From Archivesica marissinica (lineage: Eukaryota; Mollusca; Bivalvia; Venerida; Vesicomyidae), in the NCBI GenBank assembly GCA_014843695.1, contig CM026403.1:9564722-9628721 (forward strand): a stretch of DNA of 64,000 nucleotides, written 5' to 3'. Positions 10,600-22,523 of this stretch are shown piece after piece. The translations under genes and the position numbers were made by a program. Under the pieces are notes generated by a model. The model saw only the letters and a list, made by a program, of their open reading frames with translations. It was not told where the DNA came from and ran no database searches. Within the stretch, counting starts at the first letter, position 1. The number at the start of each line of letters is the position of its first letter.

Positions 10600-13500
10600 T
10601 GCATGACTGATAATTAATAGGAATTATCGACGGTTTAGCGCATTACTACTACATGTATCCGAATCATTAACATGAGTTATCGCCGGTTCAGAGCATTACT
10701 ACTACATGTATCGGGTAATGCAGATAGATGAGTTATCGCCGGTTCTGAGCATTACTACTACATGTATCGTGTGATGCAGATATATGAGTTATCGCCGGTT
10801 CAGAGCATTACTACTACATGTATCGGGTAATGCAGATAGAAGAGTTATCGCCGGTTCAGAGCATTACTACTACATGTATCGGGTAATGCAGATAGAAGAG
10901 TTATCGCCGGTTCAGAGCATTACTACTACATATATCCGGTGATGCAGATAGAAGAGTTATCGCCGGTTCAGAGCATTACTACTACATGTATCAGGTGATG
11001 CAGATAGAAGAGTTATCGCCGGTTCAGAGCATTACTACTACATGTATCCGGTAATGCAGATAGATGAGTTATCGCCGGTTCAGAGCATTACTACTACATG
11101 TATCGGGTAATGCAGATAGAAGAGTTATCGCCGGTTCTGAGCATTACTACTACATGTATCGGGTAATGCAGATAGAAGAGATATCGCCGGTTCAGAGCAT
11201 TACTACTACATGTATCAGGTAATGCAGATAGATGAGTTATCGCCGGTTCAGAGCATTACTACTACATGTATTGGGTGATGCAGATAGATGAGTTATCGCC
11301 GGTTCAGAGCATTACTACTACATGTATCCGGTGATGCAGATATATGAGATATCGCCGGTTCAGAGCATTACTACTACATGTATTAGGTAATGCAGATAGA
11401 TGAGTTATCGCCGGTTCTGAGCATTACTACTACATGTATCCGGTGATGCAGATAGATGAGTTATCGCCGGTTCTGAGCATTACTACTACGTGTATTAGGT
11501 AATGCAGATAGAAGAGTTATCGCCGGTTCAGAGCATTACTACTACATGTATCCGGTAATGCAGATAGATGAGTTATTGCCGGTTCAGAGCATTACTACTA
11601 CATGTATTGGGTAATGCAGATAGAAAAGTTATCGCCGGTTCAGAGCATTACTACTACATGTATTGGGTAAAGCAGATAGATGAGTTATCGCCGGTTCAGA
11701 GCATTACTACTACATGTATTAGGTAATGCAGATAGATGAGTTATCGCCGGTTCAGAGCATTACTACTACACGTATCCGGTAATGCAGATAGATGAGTTAT
11801 CGCCGGTTCAGAGCATTACTACTACACGTATCGGGTAATGCAGATAGAAGAGTTATCGCCGGTTCAGAGCATTACTACTACATGTATCGGGTAATGCAGA
11901 TAGATGAGTTATCGCCGGTTCAGAGCATTACTACTACATGTATCGGGTAATGCAGATAGATGAGTTATCGCCGGTTCAGAGCATTACTACTACATGTATC
12001 GGGTAATGCAGATAGAAGAGTTATCGCCGGTTCAGAGCATTATTACTACACGTATCCGGTAATGCAGATAGAATAGTTATCGCCGGTTCAGTGCATTACT
12101 ACTACATGTATCAGGTAATGCAGATATATGAGTTATCGCCGGTTCAGAGCATTACTACTACACGTATCCGGTAATGCAGATAGAAGAGTTATCGCCGGTT
12201 CAGATCATTACTACTACATGTATCAGGTAATGCAGATAGATGAGTTATCGCCGGTTCAGAGCATTACTACTACATGTATCAGGTGATGCAGATAGAAGAG
12301 TTATCGCCGGTTCAGAGCATTACTACTACATGTATCGGGTAATGCAGATATATGAGATATCGCCGGTTCAGAGCATTACTACTACATGTATCGGGTGATG
12401 CAGATAGATGAGTTATCGCCGGTTCAGAGCATTACTACTACATGTATCAGGTGATGCAGATAGATGAGATATCGCCAGTTCAGAGCATTACTACTACATG
12501 TATCAGGTGATGCAGATATATGAGATATCGCCGATTCAGAGCATTACTACAACATGTATCAGGTGATGCAGATAGATGAGATATCGCCGGTTCAGAGCAT
12601 TACTACTACATGTATCGGGTGATGCAGATAGATGAGATATCGCCGGTTCAGAGCATTACTACATGTATCAGGTGATGCAGATAGATGAGTTATCGCCGGT
12701 TCAGAGCATTAATACTACATGTATCAGGTGATGCAGATAGATGAGTTATCGTCGGTTCAGAGCATTACTACTACATGTATCGGGTGATGCAGATAGATGA
12801 GTTATCGCCGGTTCAGAGCATTACTACTACATGTATCGGGTGATGCAGATAGATGAGTTATCGCCGGTTCAGAGCATTACTACTACATGTATCGGGTGAT
12901 GCAGATAGATGAGCTATCGCCGGTTCAGAGCATTACTACTACATGTATCGGGTGATGCAGATATATGAGTTATCGCCGGTTCAGAGCATTACCACTACAT
13001 GAATTATCGCCGGTTCAGAGCATTACTACTACATGTATCCGGTGATGCAGATAGAAGAGTTATCGCCGGTTCAGAGCATTACTACTACATGTATTAGGTA
13101 ATGCAGATAGATGAGTTATCGCCGATTCAGAGCATTACTACTACATGTATCGTGTGATGCAGATATATGAGTTATCGCCGGTTCAGAGCATTACTACTAC
13201 ATGTATCAGGTGATGCAGATAGATGAGTTATCGCCGGTTCAGAGCATTACTACTACATGTATCGGATAATGCAGATATATGAGATATCGCCGGTTCAGAG
13301 CATTACTACTACATGTATCAGGTGATGCAGATAGATGAGTTATCGCCGGTTCAGAGCATTACTACTACATGTATCAGGTGATGCAGATATATGAGATATC
13401 GCCGGTTCAGAGCATTACTACTACATGTATCAGGTGATGCAGATAGATGAAATATCGCCGGTTCAGAGCATTACTACTACATGTATTAGGTAATGCAGAT

Positions 13501-15213
13501 AGATGAGTTATCGTCGGTTCAGAGCATTACTACTACATGTATCGGTTGATGCAGATAGATGAGTTATCGCCGGTTCAGAGCATTACTACTACATGTATCG
13601 GGTGATGCAGATAGATGAGTTATCGCCGGTTCAGAGCATTACTACTACATGTATCGGGTGATGCAGATAGATGAGTTATCGCCGGTTCAGAGCATTACTA
13701 CTACATGTATCGGGTGATGCAGATAGAAGAGTTATCGCCGGTTCAGAGCATTACTACTACATGTATCGGGTGATGCAGATATATGAGTTATCGCCGGTTC
13801 AGAGCATTACTACTACATGTATCGGGTAATGCAGATAGAAGTGTTATCGCCGGTTCAGAGCATTACTACTACATGTATCGGGTAATGCAGATAGAAGAGT
13901 TATCGCCGGTTCAGAGCATTACTACTACACGTATCCGGTAATGCAGATAGAAGAGTTATCGCCGGTTCAGAGCATTACTACTACATGTATCGGGTGATGC
14001 AGATAGATGAGCTATCGCCGGTTCAGAGCATTACTACTACATGTATCGGGTGATGCAGATATATGAGTTATCGCCGGTTCAGAGCATTACCACTACATGA
14101 ATTATCGCCGGTTCAGAGCATTACTACTACATGTATCCGGTGATGCAGATAGAAGAGTTATCGCCGGTTCAGAGCATTACTACTACATGTATTAGGTAAT
14201 GCAGATAGATGAGTTATCGCCGATTCAGAGCATTACTACTACATGTATCGTGTGATGCAGATATATGAGTTATCGCCGGTTCAGAGCATTACTACTACAT
14301 GTATCAGGTGATGCAGATAGATGAGTTATCGCCGGTTCAGAGCATTACTACTACATGTATCGGATAATGCAGATATATGAGATATCGCCGGTTCAGAGCA
14401 TTACTACTACATGTATCAGGTGATGCAGATAGATGAGTTATCGCCGGTTCAGAGCATTACTACTACATGTATCAGGTGATGCAGATATATGAGATATCGC
14501 CGGTTCAGAGCATTACTACTACATGTATCAGGTGATGCAGATAGATGAAATATCGCCGGTTCAGAGCATACTACTACATGTATTAGGTAATGCAGATAGA
14601 TGAGTTATCGTCGGTTCAGAGCATTACTACTACATGTATCGGTTGATGCAGATAGATGAGTTATCGCCGGTTCAGAGCATTACTACTACATGTATCGGGT
14701 GATGCAGATAGATGAGTTATCGCCGGTTCAGAGCATTACTACTACATGTATCGGGTGATGCAGATAGATGAGTTATCGCCGGTTCAGAGCATTACTACTA
14801 CATGTATCGGGTGATGCAGATAGAAGAGTTATCGCCGGTTCAGAGCATTACTACTACATGTATCGGGTGATGCAGATATATGAGTTATCGCCGGTTCAGA
14901 GCATTACTACTACATGTATCGGGTAATGCAGATAGAAGTGTTATCGCCGGTTCAGAGCATTACTACTACATGTATCGGGTAATGCAGATAGAAGAGTTAT
15001 CGCCGGTTCAGAGCATTACTACTACACGTATCCGGTAATGCAGATAGAAGAGTTATCGCCGGTTCAGAGCATTACTACTACATGTATTAGGTAATGCAGA
15101 TAGATGAGTTATCGCCGGTTCAGAGCAGTACTACTACATGTATCGGGTGATGCAGATAGAAGAGTTATCGCCGGTTCAGAGCATTACTACTACATGTATC
15201 AGGTGATGCAGAT
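10600..15213 (+). repeat. 56-bp satellite array, ~82 copies
   Basis: Monomer: GATGCAGATAGATGAGTTAT, CGCCGGTTCAGAGCATTACT, ACTACATGTATCGGGT. Variants concentrate at a few sites (GATGAG/GAAGAG, GGGTAATG/AGGTGATG, CCGG/CGGG). A block of about 1,098 bp is present twice in tandem (about 12870-13967 and 13968-15065), with shared rare variants such as a truncated monomer containing ACCACTACATGAATTATCGC. The array resumes at 22634 after the YR retroelement. Confidence 0.95.
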
Positions 15214-15374
15214 TGTCTTTTCTTTTCGCTACGCCGTGTAGTTGTGCACGCGGTGCACGAGGTTTAGGCGCTATAGCGTAATATACGCTCGGAAGAATTT
15301 GGGGTAAAATATGGTCTGATTATCATTCGAAGGTCGGCTACCGTAGAGCTAGGAGAACTTGGGTGCAATTAATT
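15214..15374 (+). repeat. YR element repeat A1
   Basis: Starts TGTCTTTTCTTTTCGCTACG and ends GCAATTAATT. The copy A2 is at 22030-22190. Includes GTGCACGCGGTGCACG, a short inverted repeat that may be a recombination or fold signal (inference). Confidence 0.9.
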
Positions 15375-15391
15375 ATAAATTCGGAATTAAC

Positions 15392-16142
15392 ATGAGCGAG
15401 GACGAAAATATGGCAGGATTCAAGTCAAAGTCGGATTTTAATTCTGAATTAGAAGCGGCTCTGGACAAGCAGAGGCATGTTTATGGATGAATTAGAAAAC
15501 AGGTTTAGCAGTCTATCGAAAGCTAAGAGTTCAAGTGCTAGTCAGAGCTCGGCATTTAAGTTCAAGTTGGATGGTAACAAAGCTCAGTTTGATTTTAATA
15601 TAGAGATAATAGAAGGACTCCACAAAATAGACACAGTGGGGAAAGTTAGTTCTGAACTTGTGTCGAAAGTCGTCAAAAGCGAGATTGAAGAAGTAAACAT
15701 ACGCAACAAATTGATCAAAATTGCGGACAAGCATGGGTGGGACACGGTGCGAGAATACAGCGATAGCCCTCTGGCTGACGATGCGGAGGATGCCGCTAAG
15801 CTGCGAGGGGCCATCGCGCGCACGTTGCGCAATCGTAGATTCAAACCTTACGATTCTAAACCCAGCAAGGCGAACGTTCCACAACTAGGGGGAGTGCAGC
15901 GTGATTATCGGACTTTTCCGGCAAGAGATGACCGACAAATGCTTAAACGGTTTGGAGTCGGGTCACAGGCCATCGGCGGCAGACGCGAAAACGGCGCATC
16001 CTACGGAGCATGCTTCGCCTGCCACCTATACGGGCACTTTGCCAACGAATGTCCCTACGTGCAGCGCAACACTGTCGCATCCCAGGATCCAATTGCCGGA
16101 AGTAACAGGGACTCAGTTGTCAAAGGAACAGAGAGAAATTGA
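15392..16142 (+). pseudogene. gag: Gag-like protein with CCHC zinc knuckle, frameshifted
   Basis: An ATG at 15392 opens a frame (MSEDENMAGFKSKSD...) that runs into a stop at 15488. The frame starting at 15477 continues the same protein (MFMDELENRFSSL...) for 221 residues, so an indel lies near 15475. At residues 179-192 of that frame CFACHLYGHFANEC gives C-x2-C-x4-H-x4-C, a nucleic-acid-binding zinc knuckle. A basic stretch (RTLRNRRFKPY) lies in the middle. The next gene's frame begins about 16080-16142, in the +1 frame, so normal expression may need a frameshift, or this too is decay. Role: RNA packaging in element particles (family knowledge). Confidence 0.75.
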
Positions 16143-18118
16143 TTCAGTTGAGTATTTTTCTAATGATATTGATTGTCATATTTCAGACAGTCATGAATAT
16201 ACCTGCCTAAACCAAGAACAACAGACCAAGGCTGTTAAAAACAGTTTGAACTCGTGTTTAGCATTTTGGATAAATGAGATAAAAGCCAACGCTTTCATTT
16301 TGTCCATTATTGAACAAGGGTACAGACTCCCATTCAAATCCGAACCAAGTCCCTGTCATGATAAACACAATCGCTCGGCCCTAGATCACTCAAACTTTAT
16401 AGATTCAGCTGTATGTAACCTCTTACAGAATGATTTTGCTATAGAGGTCGTAGAGAAACCTTTTTGCATTAACCCTTTGTCAGTAGCAACAAATAGTTCG
16501 GGGAAAGACAGATTGATTCTAGATTTAAGACACGTAAACAAGTATATTCACAAATTTAAGGTAAAGTTTGAAGGTTGCAGAGAAGCTCTAGATTTTTGTA
16601 AACAAGGCAACATGGTGTTCAAATTTGACCTCAAGAGCGGATACTATGTCAATATTCACGAATCATTTTATACATTTTTGGGATTTAGCTGGTTTTATAG
16701 AGGTAAACTTAGATTCTTCGTTTTCAAAGTCTTACCTTTCGGACTGTCTTCAGCGCCCTATGTTTTTACCAAACTTCTCAGACCTTTGGTTAAATATTGG
16801 AGAACAGCTGGAATACACATTATTGTTTATCTGGACGATGGGTGGGGTATTGAGACCGTAAGGCTGTGCAAGATTATCAACGATAAAGTCAGAGCTGATC
16901 TTAGTAAGGCCGGGTTTGTTTTGAACCACGAGAAATGCATATGGGTGCCATGCTTAAATGTAGAATGGTTGGGGTTTATATGGAACATGGAGAAGGGTAG
17001 CATAGATCTTTCCCCAAAGAAATTAAGTAAGTTGATAAATCTGATAGAATCTGTTTTATACTTCCGCAAACGTTGCACAGCTAGGTTAATGGCTAGGATA
17101 GTCGGGAAAATCATTTCTATGTCGTTTAGCCTAGGGAATATGTTACATTATGACTAGAACTATGCAAGTTTCTATAGCACAGAGAGAATTTTGGGACTCG
17201 CAGATTACTGTGCATACAAGCAATTTAGTAGAACTGAGTTTCTGGTTAGCCAATCTAGGGAAATTGCCTTTCAGAGCAATCAAGAAAACCCGAACGCATT
17301 GTTTTTGTAGACGCCAGTAACAGGGCGGGAGCAGGGGTTTTGCTGTGTTCACAGAATAAAGTTTCGCACTGCATGTTTAGCGAGAGTGAAATCGCTTCAA
17401 GTTCCACATTCAGAGAGCTGCGAGCTTTAGAGCACGCTCTTCTAAGTTTTGCGCCAGAATTGAAAGGGAAGTTAGTTAAAGTATACACAGATAACCAAAA
17501 CATTGTTAGAATAGTCAATTGTGGCAGCACGAAAGTCGACTTGCAGACGTTGGCTACGAACATTTTTGATTTGGCTCTGGAATGCCAGTTTCTGCTAGAG
17601 GTGGCATGGATACCTAGGGAACTAAACGTTGAAGCAGACAGTTTAAGTAAAACGTTTGACTGGGACGATGGGGCATCAGTCGTCACGTATTTCAGTTGTT
17701 CAATACCAAATGGGACCCTTACGACATTGACAGGTTCGCTGATGCTACAAACAAGCAGATAGATACTTTTAACTCAAGGTTCTGGTCGCCAGGTACGGCA
17801 GGGGTAGACGCATTTGCTTTCGATTGGGGCGAAGCTAACAACTGGTTAGTGCCGCCTGTGTGTCTCGTTCCTAGAGTTATAAAACATATGGTCAAATGCA
17901 GGGCATTCGGTACATTAATTGTCCCAAAATGGCCTTCCAGCCTCTTCTGGCCTTTGATTGTAGAATTCGGCAGAGATAAATTCAGAGATTTCGTGCAGGA
18001 ATACGTCGAATACGAACAGCCTAGTAATTTCTTCATAGTGGGGTCATGCAAAGACAACCTATTCGCTATATCGCCATTCTGTAGCAACGTTCTGGTATTG
18101 CGAATAAACTGTGCATAG
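16080..18118 (+). pseudogene. pol: Reverse transcriptase - RNase H - C-terminal domain, frameshifted
   Basis: The open part to 17157 holds the RT: KDRLILDLRHVNKY, then VFKFDLKSGYYVNI (first catalytic Asp), LPFGLSSAPYVFTKLLRP, YLDDG at 16828 (second and third Asp), and WLGFIWN in the thumb. A 2-nt loss near 17153 (CATTATGACTAG) ends the frame. After another shift near 17300, RNase H follows: FVDASNRAGAGV, then FRELRALEHALL (Glu), VYTDNQN (Asp) and IPRELNVEADSLS (last Asp region). After a third shift near 17690 comes WDPYDIDRFADATN, FNSRFWSPGT and VPPVCLVPRV, a domain seen after RNase H in DIRS-order elements and sometimes compared with Dam-type methylases. It copies element RNA into DNA. The open frame before 16080 is mostly an out-of-frame shadow of gag. 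Confidence 0.85.
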
Positions 18119-18668
18119 CGATCGGGGTCAATAAATTGCTTTTGTTTACCATATGCCATATTAGGAATGACATGTGCTTTAACCATTTAGCGATTGGATA
18201 GCGTAGTACATTATGATATGTAAATTAGGTAAACTCCGATTTCATTGGTTGGGTTTATCGATAGCAAGCGTCTATGAGAAGGCCTAGCGGAAGTAATGAC
18301 TCATAAAGTTCTACGCATACGTACATGGATTTTTACAAGTATAATTACGATACGATGGTAGATCTGGCCTTTATTGTCGGATACAGAAGTAATCCTTTAT
18401 CTTATGTCTACGCCCGTATGATAACATGTATTAGTTGCGTTAAAGGCCTGCAAGTTGACCTATATTTGACCTTAAACACACGAGGAATAGCGGTACAAAT
18501 CTGACGGTCGACGCACATCGTATTTGCCACATGCGAGGCCCTGCATGGTATACATCTAATACATGAGCACCACTTATATCTATTATGACCCACGTACATA
18601 TCAGAGGTTATAAATTGCTGAAATTGAAGTTCTGTATTTTTATAGTACTTACAACTGGTATAAACAAT
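18119..18668. other. Start of foreign stretch inside the YR element
   Basis: No RT or YR sequence. On the minus strand 18408-18599 has a Cys-rich patch, WCSCIRCIPC and CVDRQ, that recalls the Cys cluster of P2X7-C-like domains, but its order relative to 18669-18930 is reversed from the usual one. Weak. Confidence 0.25.
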
Positions 18669-18930
18669 TCAACTCCACTTATGGCCCAAATAAGGCTGGT
18701 TGCGCGGGTTAGGCAGCCAGTTCCTGCATTGCTGTACCACACATTCAGGCATCAGTTCCCTCTTATGCCAAGTACAGTCTCCTCTTCTAGCCGCTACTTT
18801 TCTCTCTATATATCTGACATCTTTCCATGCGCCACAATTATATAGCATTGCCCAAAACCTCCTGTATAGAAGCTTTCTCTCATGTGAATTTAGATTATGC
18901 GGTGGACGATTATTAGCAGGCCACCAAAGT
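18669..18930 (-). pseudogene. P2X7 C-terminal-like domain fragment
   Basis: The minus-strand frame ends with LYRRFWAMLYNCG, then RELMPECVVQQCRNWLPNP and PYLGHKWS before a stop. The pattern YR.F ... R.L/IPxCVV..R...P ... Y.GHKW is that of the zinc-binding C-terminal (ballast) domain of P2X7-like proteins, which occurs in many stand-alone and transposon-linked proteins of invertebrates (from memory of the family). The N-terminal Cys cluster expected upstream is absent because a plus-strand ORF begins at about 18950. Lies inside the YR retroelement. Confidence 0.4.
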
Positions 18931-18954
18931 TGTTTGTTCTGTTCATTTATTATG

Positions 18955-19691
18955 CAAGGGGCACAAAAAGAATATATGCCCACCTTGAAACAAAACAAAT
19001 TAATGTTCGACGCCATGGTCACGATCGTAATACAAGTGTTAGCAAATATATCAGAGAAAATCAGCAACGTACAGTAAATCAATATGACACATGGCATGCA
19101 TCCGTATCCCTTGAAAAGCAATTGAAACAGATATCAAGTGGTGCAAAATGCCGAGAGGGCAAAACCTGGTCCATTCAACTTTCCGACAAAGTTGGGCCGG
19201 TCAAAACACATATGCAATATGCTATGCGTAATTGCAATGGTGACCAATCCATACTTCGAACAAAAATGGAATGTATTGTCAAACATTACCAAAATGACCA
19301 CACAGACTGTTCACCCGAGTCTCGGTGTAAAATAGATCCCAACTATATCCCCAGCCGTCAAATACTTACAAGTCCTGTTGCTGTAGAACTGTTGCTGTCA
19401 TGTGTTAGAAAATGCTATGTTTATAAGGAAGCGCAAAATTATATCTACCACATGGACACTAGTAGCGTGGAATCATTCAACAACAGCTTGAATGTTTTCC
19501 ATGACAAACGTATCGGAACCTTCTCTGCTCTTCACTACACTATATGCTCAAATTTGGCAATATGTCAATGGAATGAGACAGTGCAAGTCAAGAATAATAC
19601 AAGACTCCGTTGTACGCTCCAGTTCAAATCCAACATTTGGGCAAGGTATAAACAGGCATTATGTTCACACTTAATCTGGCGGCCTTTTTAA
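18955..19691 (+). pseudogene. Transposase-like protein fragment (D-x-W-H family)
   Basis: Similarity starts near YYARGTKRIYAHLE and runs through GHDRNTSVSKYIRE, NQYDTWHASVSLEKQLKQIS, MRNCNGDQ, MECIVKHYQNDH, SVESFNNSLN and HYTICSNLAICQWNE. This order (H-D-R, then D-x-W-H, then C-N-G-D, then S-x-E-x-F/H-N) is that of a DDE-type transposase-like family common in animal genomes, often with THAP or P2X7-C-like domains. I do not know its superfamily with certainty. The frame is open from 18897, but the N-terminus expected for the family is missing. It sits between the RT and YR genes of the retroelement and is not a normal part of such elements, so a nested transposon or captured cargo is likely. 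Confidence 0.45.
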
Positions 19692-19744
19692 ACCAGATGA
19701 TACATGAAAGTGACAGAACAGAATATGAAAGTGACGAAACTCCG

Positions 19745-19930
19745 ACCTTACAAACAACATAGATCCTGATCAGTTTAACAGTTTATTCGTAATTCAGGCC
19801 TCCGGCCCATACACATATATTATATACATGCATACAAATTATCAGTCTCAGTGATTACGCTACGGCTGATGAGGCACCTACATAACATGTAATCTATGTC
19901 CCTGGGCTGATCTGGATTATGTAGTTTGAA
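19745..19930. mobile_element. Small foldback element
   Basis: CAAACAACATAGATCCTGAT at about 19751 pairs imperfectly with CTGATCTGGATTATGTAGTTTG at about 19905-19926. The same end sequence forms the arms of the foldbacks at 35.1-35.3 kb, so this is a dispersed family. Confidence 0.45.
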
Positions 19931-20104
19931 TACTCATAACTATCAATTTTCTTTACAATCAATAATATACGTTTACTTAAATTGTCAGGGCCTCATTTTG
20001 ACTAATTCTCAGCTCACAGAGTGATCGTGCATATTAACCGTTAGAAAATACCTACATACGCCTTTAAGTTAGATCTTCAATAGCCTAGAACAGTAGAGGT
20101 GATA

Positions 20105-20690
20105 ATTTAACATTAAATTTGCGGCGATCAGTGTTCGACTTACAAGTTCAGTCGATACGGGGATAAATCATTAATATGTTCACCTTTATAATATTTAAGC
20201 TGATACGGCGATCACTGTGTTCACCTTTCCAAAGTTAAGTTAATATGGCGATCACTGTTCGCCTTACAAAGTTAAGTTAATATGGTGATAACTGTGCTCA
20301 CCTTTACACGTTAAGTCGATCTGGTGATACCTGTGTTCGCCTTACAAAGTTAAGTTAATATGGTGACAACTGTGTTCACCTTTACAAAGTTAAGTTGATA
20401 TGGTGATAACTGTGTTCACCTTTACAAAGCTAAGTCGATATGGCGATAACTGTGTTCGCCTGTACAAAGTTAAGTTCATACGGTGATAACTGTGTTCACC
20501 TTACAAAGTTAAGTTAATACGGTGATAACTGTGTTCGCCTTTACAAGTTAAGTTAATATGGTGATAACTGTGTTCACCTTTACAAAGTTAAATCGATCTG
20601 GCGATAACTGTGTTCGCCTTACAAAGTTAAGCTGATATGGTGATAACTGCGTTCACCTTTACAATAGTTTTACAGAAGCGATAACTGTTT
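20105..20690 (+). repeat. ~40-bp minisatellite inside YR element
   Basis: Units such as TACAAAGTTAAGTTAATATG then GTGATAACTGTGTTCACCTT, about 14 diverged copies of 38-42 bp, alternating GTTCACC and GTTCGCC. Ends shortly before the recombinase gene. Confidence 0.85.
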
Positions 20691-20786
20691 TCTCCTCTTA
20701 CCTCGATACATTCTGTTGCTATGCTGAGTGCTAGTTATACGACAACAGTTAGTTGTCGCTTACTTAAGTGTTGCAGACTACGTTGA

Positions 20787-21882
20787 GTGAAACTCGTTAT
20801 TAGCTACAAACATTGTTTTTGTTTTTATGTTGATGAAAAATATCTTATGCTTCAGAAACTGTACTCACACGGTGCATGGCTTGATGTTAAAAGACTAGAG
20901 AACTGCCCTAATCTTTGTAGTGCTGCCAAGAAGATACCGGACATTGTCAGAACCTCCAAATCCAAGAACACGAATAAGAAGTACGACGGCTACTTCCTTA
21001 AATTTGCTAAATGGTGTGAAACAAATAAACTACATTACTTACCTGCTAAAGCATCGACAGTCTGCGTATTTATGAGTGAACTAGTGACTAAGAAAAGCAG
21101 TTCTTCGGTTATAGACAGTTATTACCACAGTATAAAATGGAAACACGATGTGTCCTTATGTAGAGTTAATCCTTGTGATAATAAATTAACAAAAATGACA
21201 CACGAGGGTTGCAGGAGACTATGTGGACAAGCAGTTAAACAAAAGCAACCTGTAATAGTGGCCATCATGAACAAAGTCGTAGATCATTATATGTGCAAAG
21301 TAGACAGCAATTTGAAGAATTGTAGACTGTGTGTTATGTTTGTTCTTGGATTTTCAGGTTTTTTCGTTACAGTGAGTTAGGCTCTATTAGAATGAACGAC
21401 ATTACTTTTAATGACGATCATGTTTGCATTCAAATTTGTAAAAGTAAAACAGATCAACGGAAAAAGGGGGAAGATGTTATTATAGCCAAAACAGACAATA
21501 AATTATGTCCGGTATCTTGGCTTAAGAAATATATAGCTGTAGCTGGTTTAGCTTTTTCATCCGATGATTATTTATTTTCGAGACTCACATTTTTTAAGAA
21601 AACCGGGAAATACGTCCTAGCAAATCCTGCAATTCCATTATCGTACACTAGGGCTAGGGAAATCTTCTGGAAGCGCTGGGTTCCGTGGGAGAGGATCCGC
21701 GTAACTTTGGACTACATAGTCTGAGAAGCGGCGGCGCGTCGGCCCTTGCCAACAGTGGCAATTGCGCAGATCCGACATTGTTGAATAAACATGGTCGATG
21801 GAAGTCCAGTGCTTCCTCGGACAGATACATACATTATAGTGTTAAGAATAGATTAAAGGCGTCACTATATTTAGGAATATAA
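20787..21882 (+). pseudogene. Tyrosine recombinase of YR retrotransposon, two frameshifts
   Basis: Integrase of DIRS-order elements; joins circular element DNA to the target without duplicating it. Seen: N-terminal SAM-like part (NTNKKYDGYFLKFAKWCETN, then KASTVCVFMSEL), then RYSELGSIRMNDI with the first catalytic Arg, HSLRSGGASALA giving H-x-x-R, HGRWKS, and DRYIHYS with the likely nucleophilic Tyr. The frame breaks near 21356 in a T run (six T where seven would keep frame) and again at about 21685. The catalytic set is otherwise present, so inactivation may be recent, or the shifts may be sequence errors. Confidence 0.85.
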
Positions 21883-21919
21883 CTGTCAACTTAGACTACC
21901 AAACCACTTCTTTGTGCTC

Positions 21920-22029
21920 GAACGGTAACGACCCGCATTCTAATTTAAAGCGTGTTTGTGTTTTAATCTAGACGGGGTTCAGGAAAGAAAATATTTATTT
22001 TCGGATGAACCCAGAGAGGGAGACAATAA
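21920..22029 (+). repeat. YR element repeat B1
   Basis: Starts GAACGGTAACGACCCGCATT and ends GAGGGAGACAATAA. Copy B2 is at 22524-22633, with about two differences. Confidence 0.9.
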
Positions 22030-22190
22030 TGTCTTTTCTTTTCGCTACGCCGTGTAGTTGTGCACGCGGTGCACGAGGTTTAGGCGCAATAGCGTGATAT
22101 ACGCTCGGAAGAATTTGGGGTAAAATATGGTCTGATTATCATTCGAAGGTCGGCTACCGTAGAGCTAGGAGAACTTGTGTGCAATTAATT
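22030..22190 (+). repeat. YR element repeat A2
   Basis: Copy of A1, directly abutting B1 with no gap. A1 has GGCGCTATAGCGTAAT where A2 has GGCGCAATAGCGTGAT. Confidence 0.9.
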
Positions 22191-22523
22191 CCACGTGATA
22201 GTGTGAATTAAGTCTACACTTTAACAATGTACGGGGTTCTGTAAAATTACACGTTAAATTAACGTCATCTTAATGTCTTTAGACATTATTCTAGGGAAAT
22301 AGGCCTACAGTACGAGACATATAATATAGCGGGATAATATAGCAACAGTACATACAGACTTTGTATCAGTTGAAAAAGCTAAGTCACAATATGTATTAGT
22401 AGATATATAATATTGATGTATTTCAAATAATTATATTTAGCTGATGACAATATTATGCATACATTGAATCATAATATGATTCGCCATTACATTTGTTAAC
22501 ATGCTAGCATGTACACATTAAAT
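22191..22523 (+). other. YR element spacer between A2 and B2
   Basis: Non-coding AT-rich 3' region of the retroelement. No frame of note. Confidence 0.6.

Noticed and set aside
10600..15213. CRISPR-like array
   Set aside because: The whole 56-bp unit is repeated with no variable spacers, and the window is eukaryotic.
15531..15884. Antisense ORFs to gag and RT
   Set aside because: Overlap the well-supported sense frames; no recognisable content.
18700..19077. 125-codon plus-strand ORF overlapping the transposase-like frame
   Set aside because: Shadow frame of the P2X7-C-like and transposase-like sequences; no similarity of its own.
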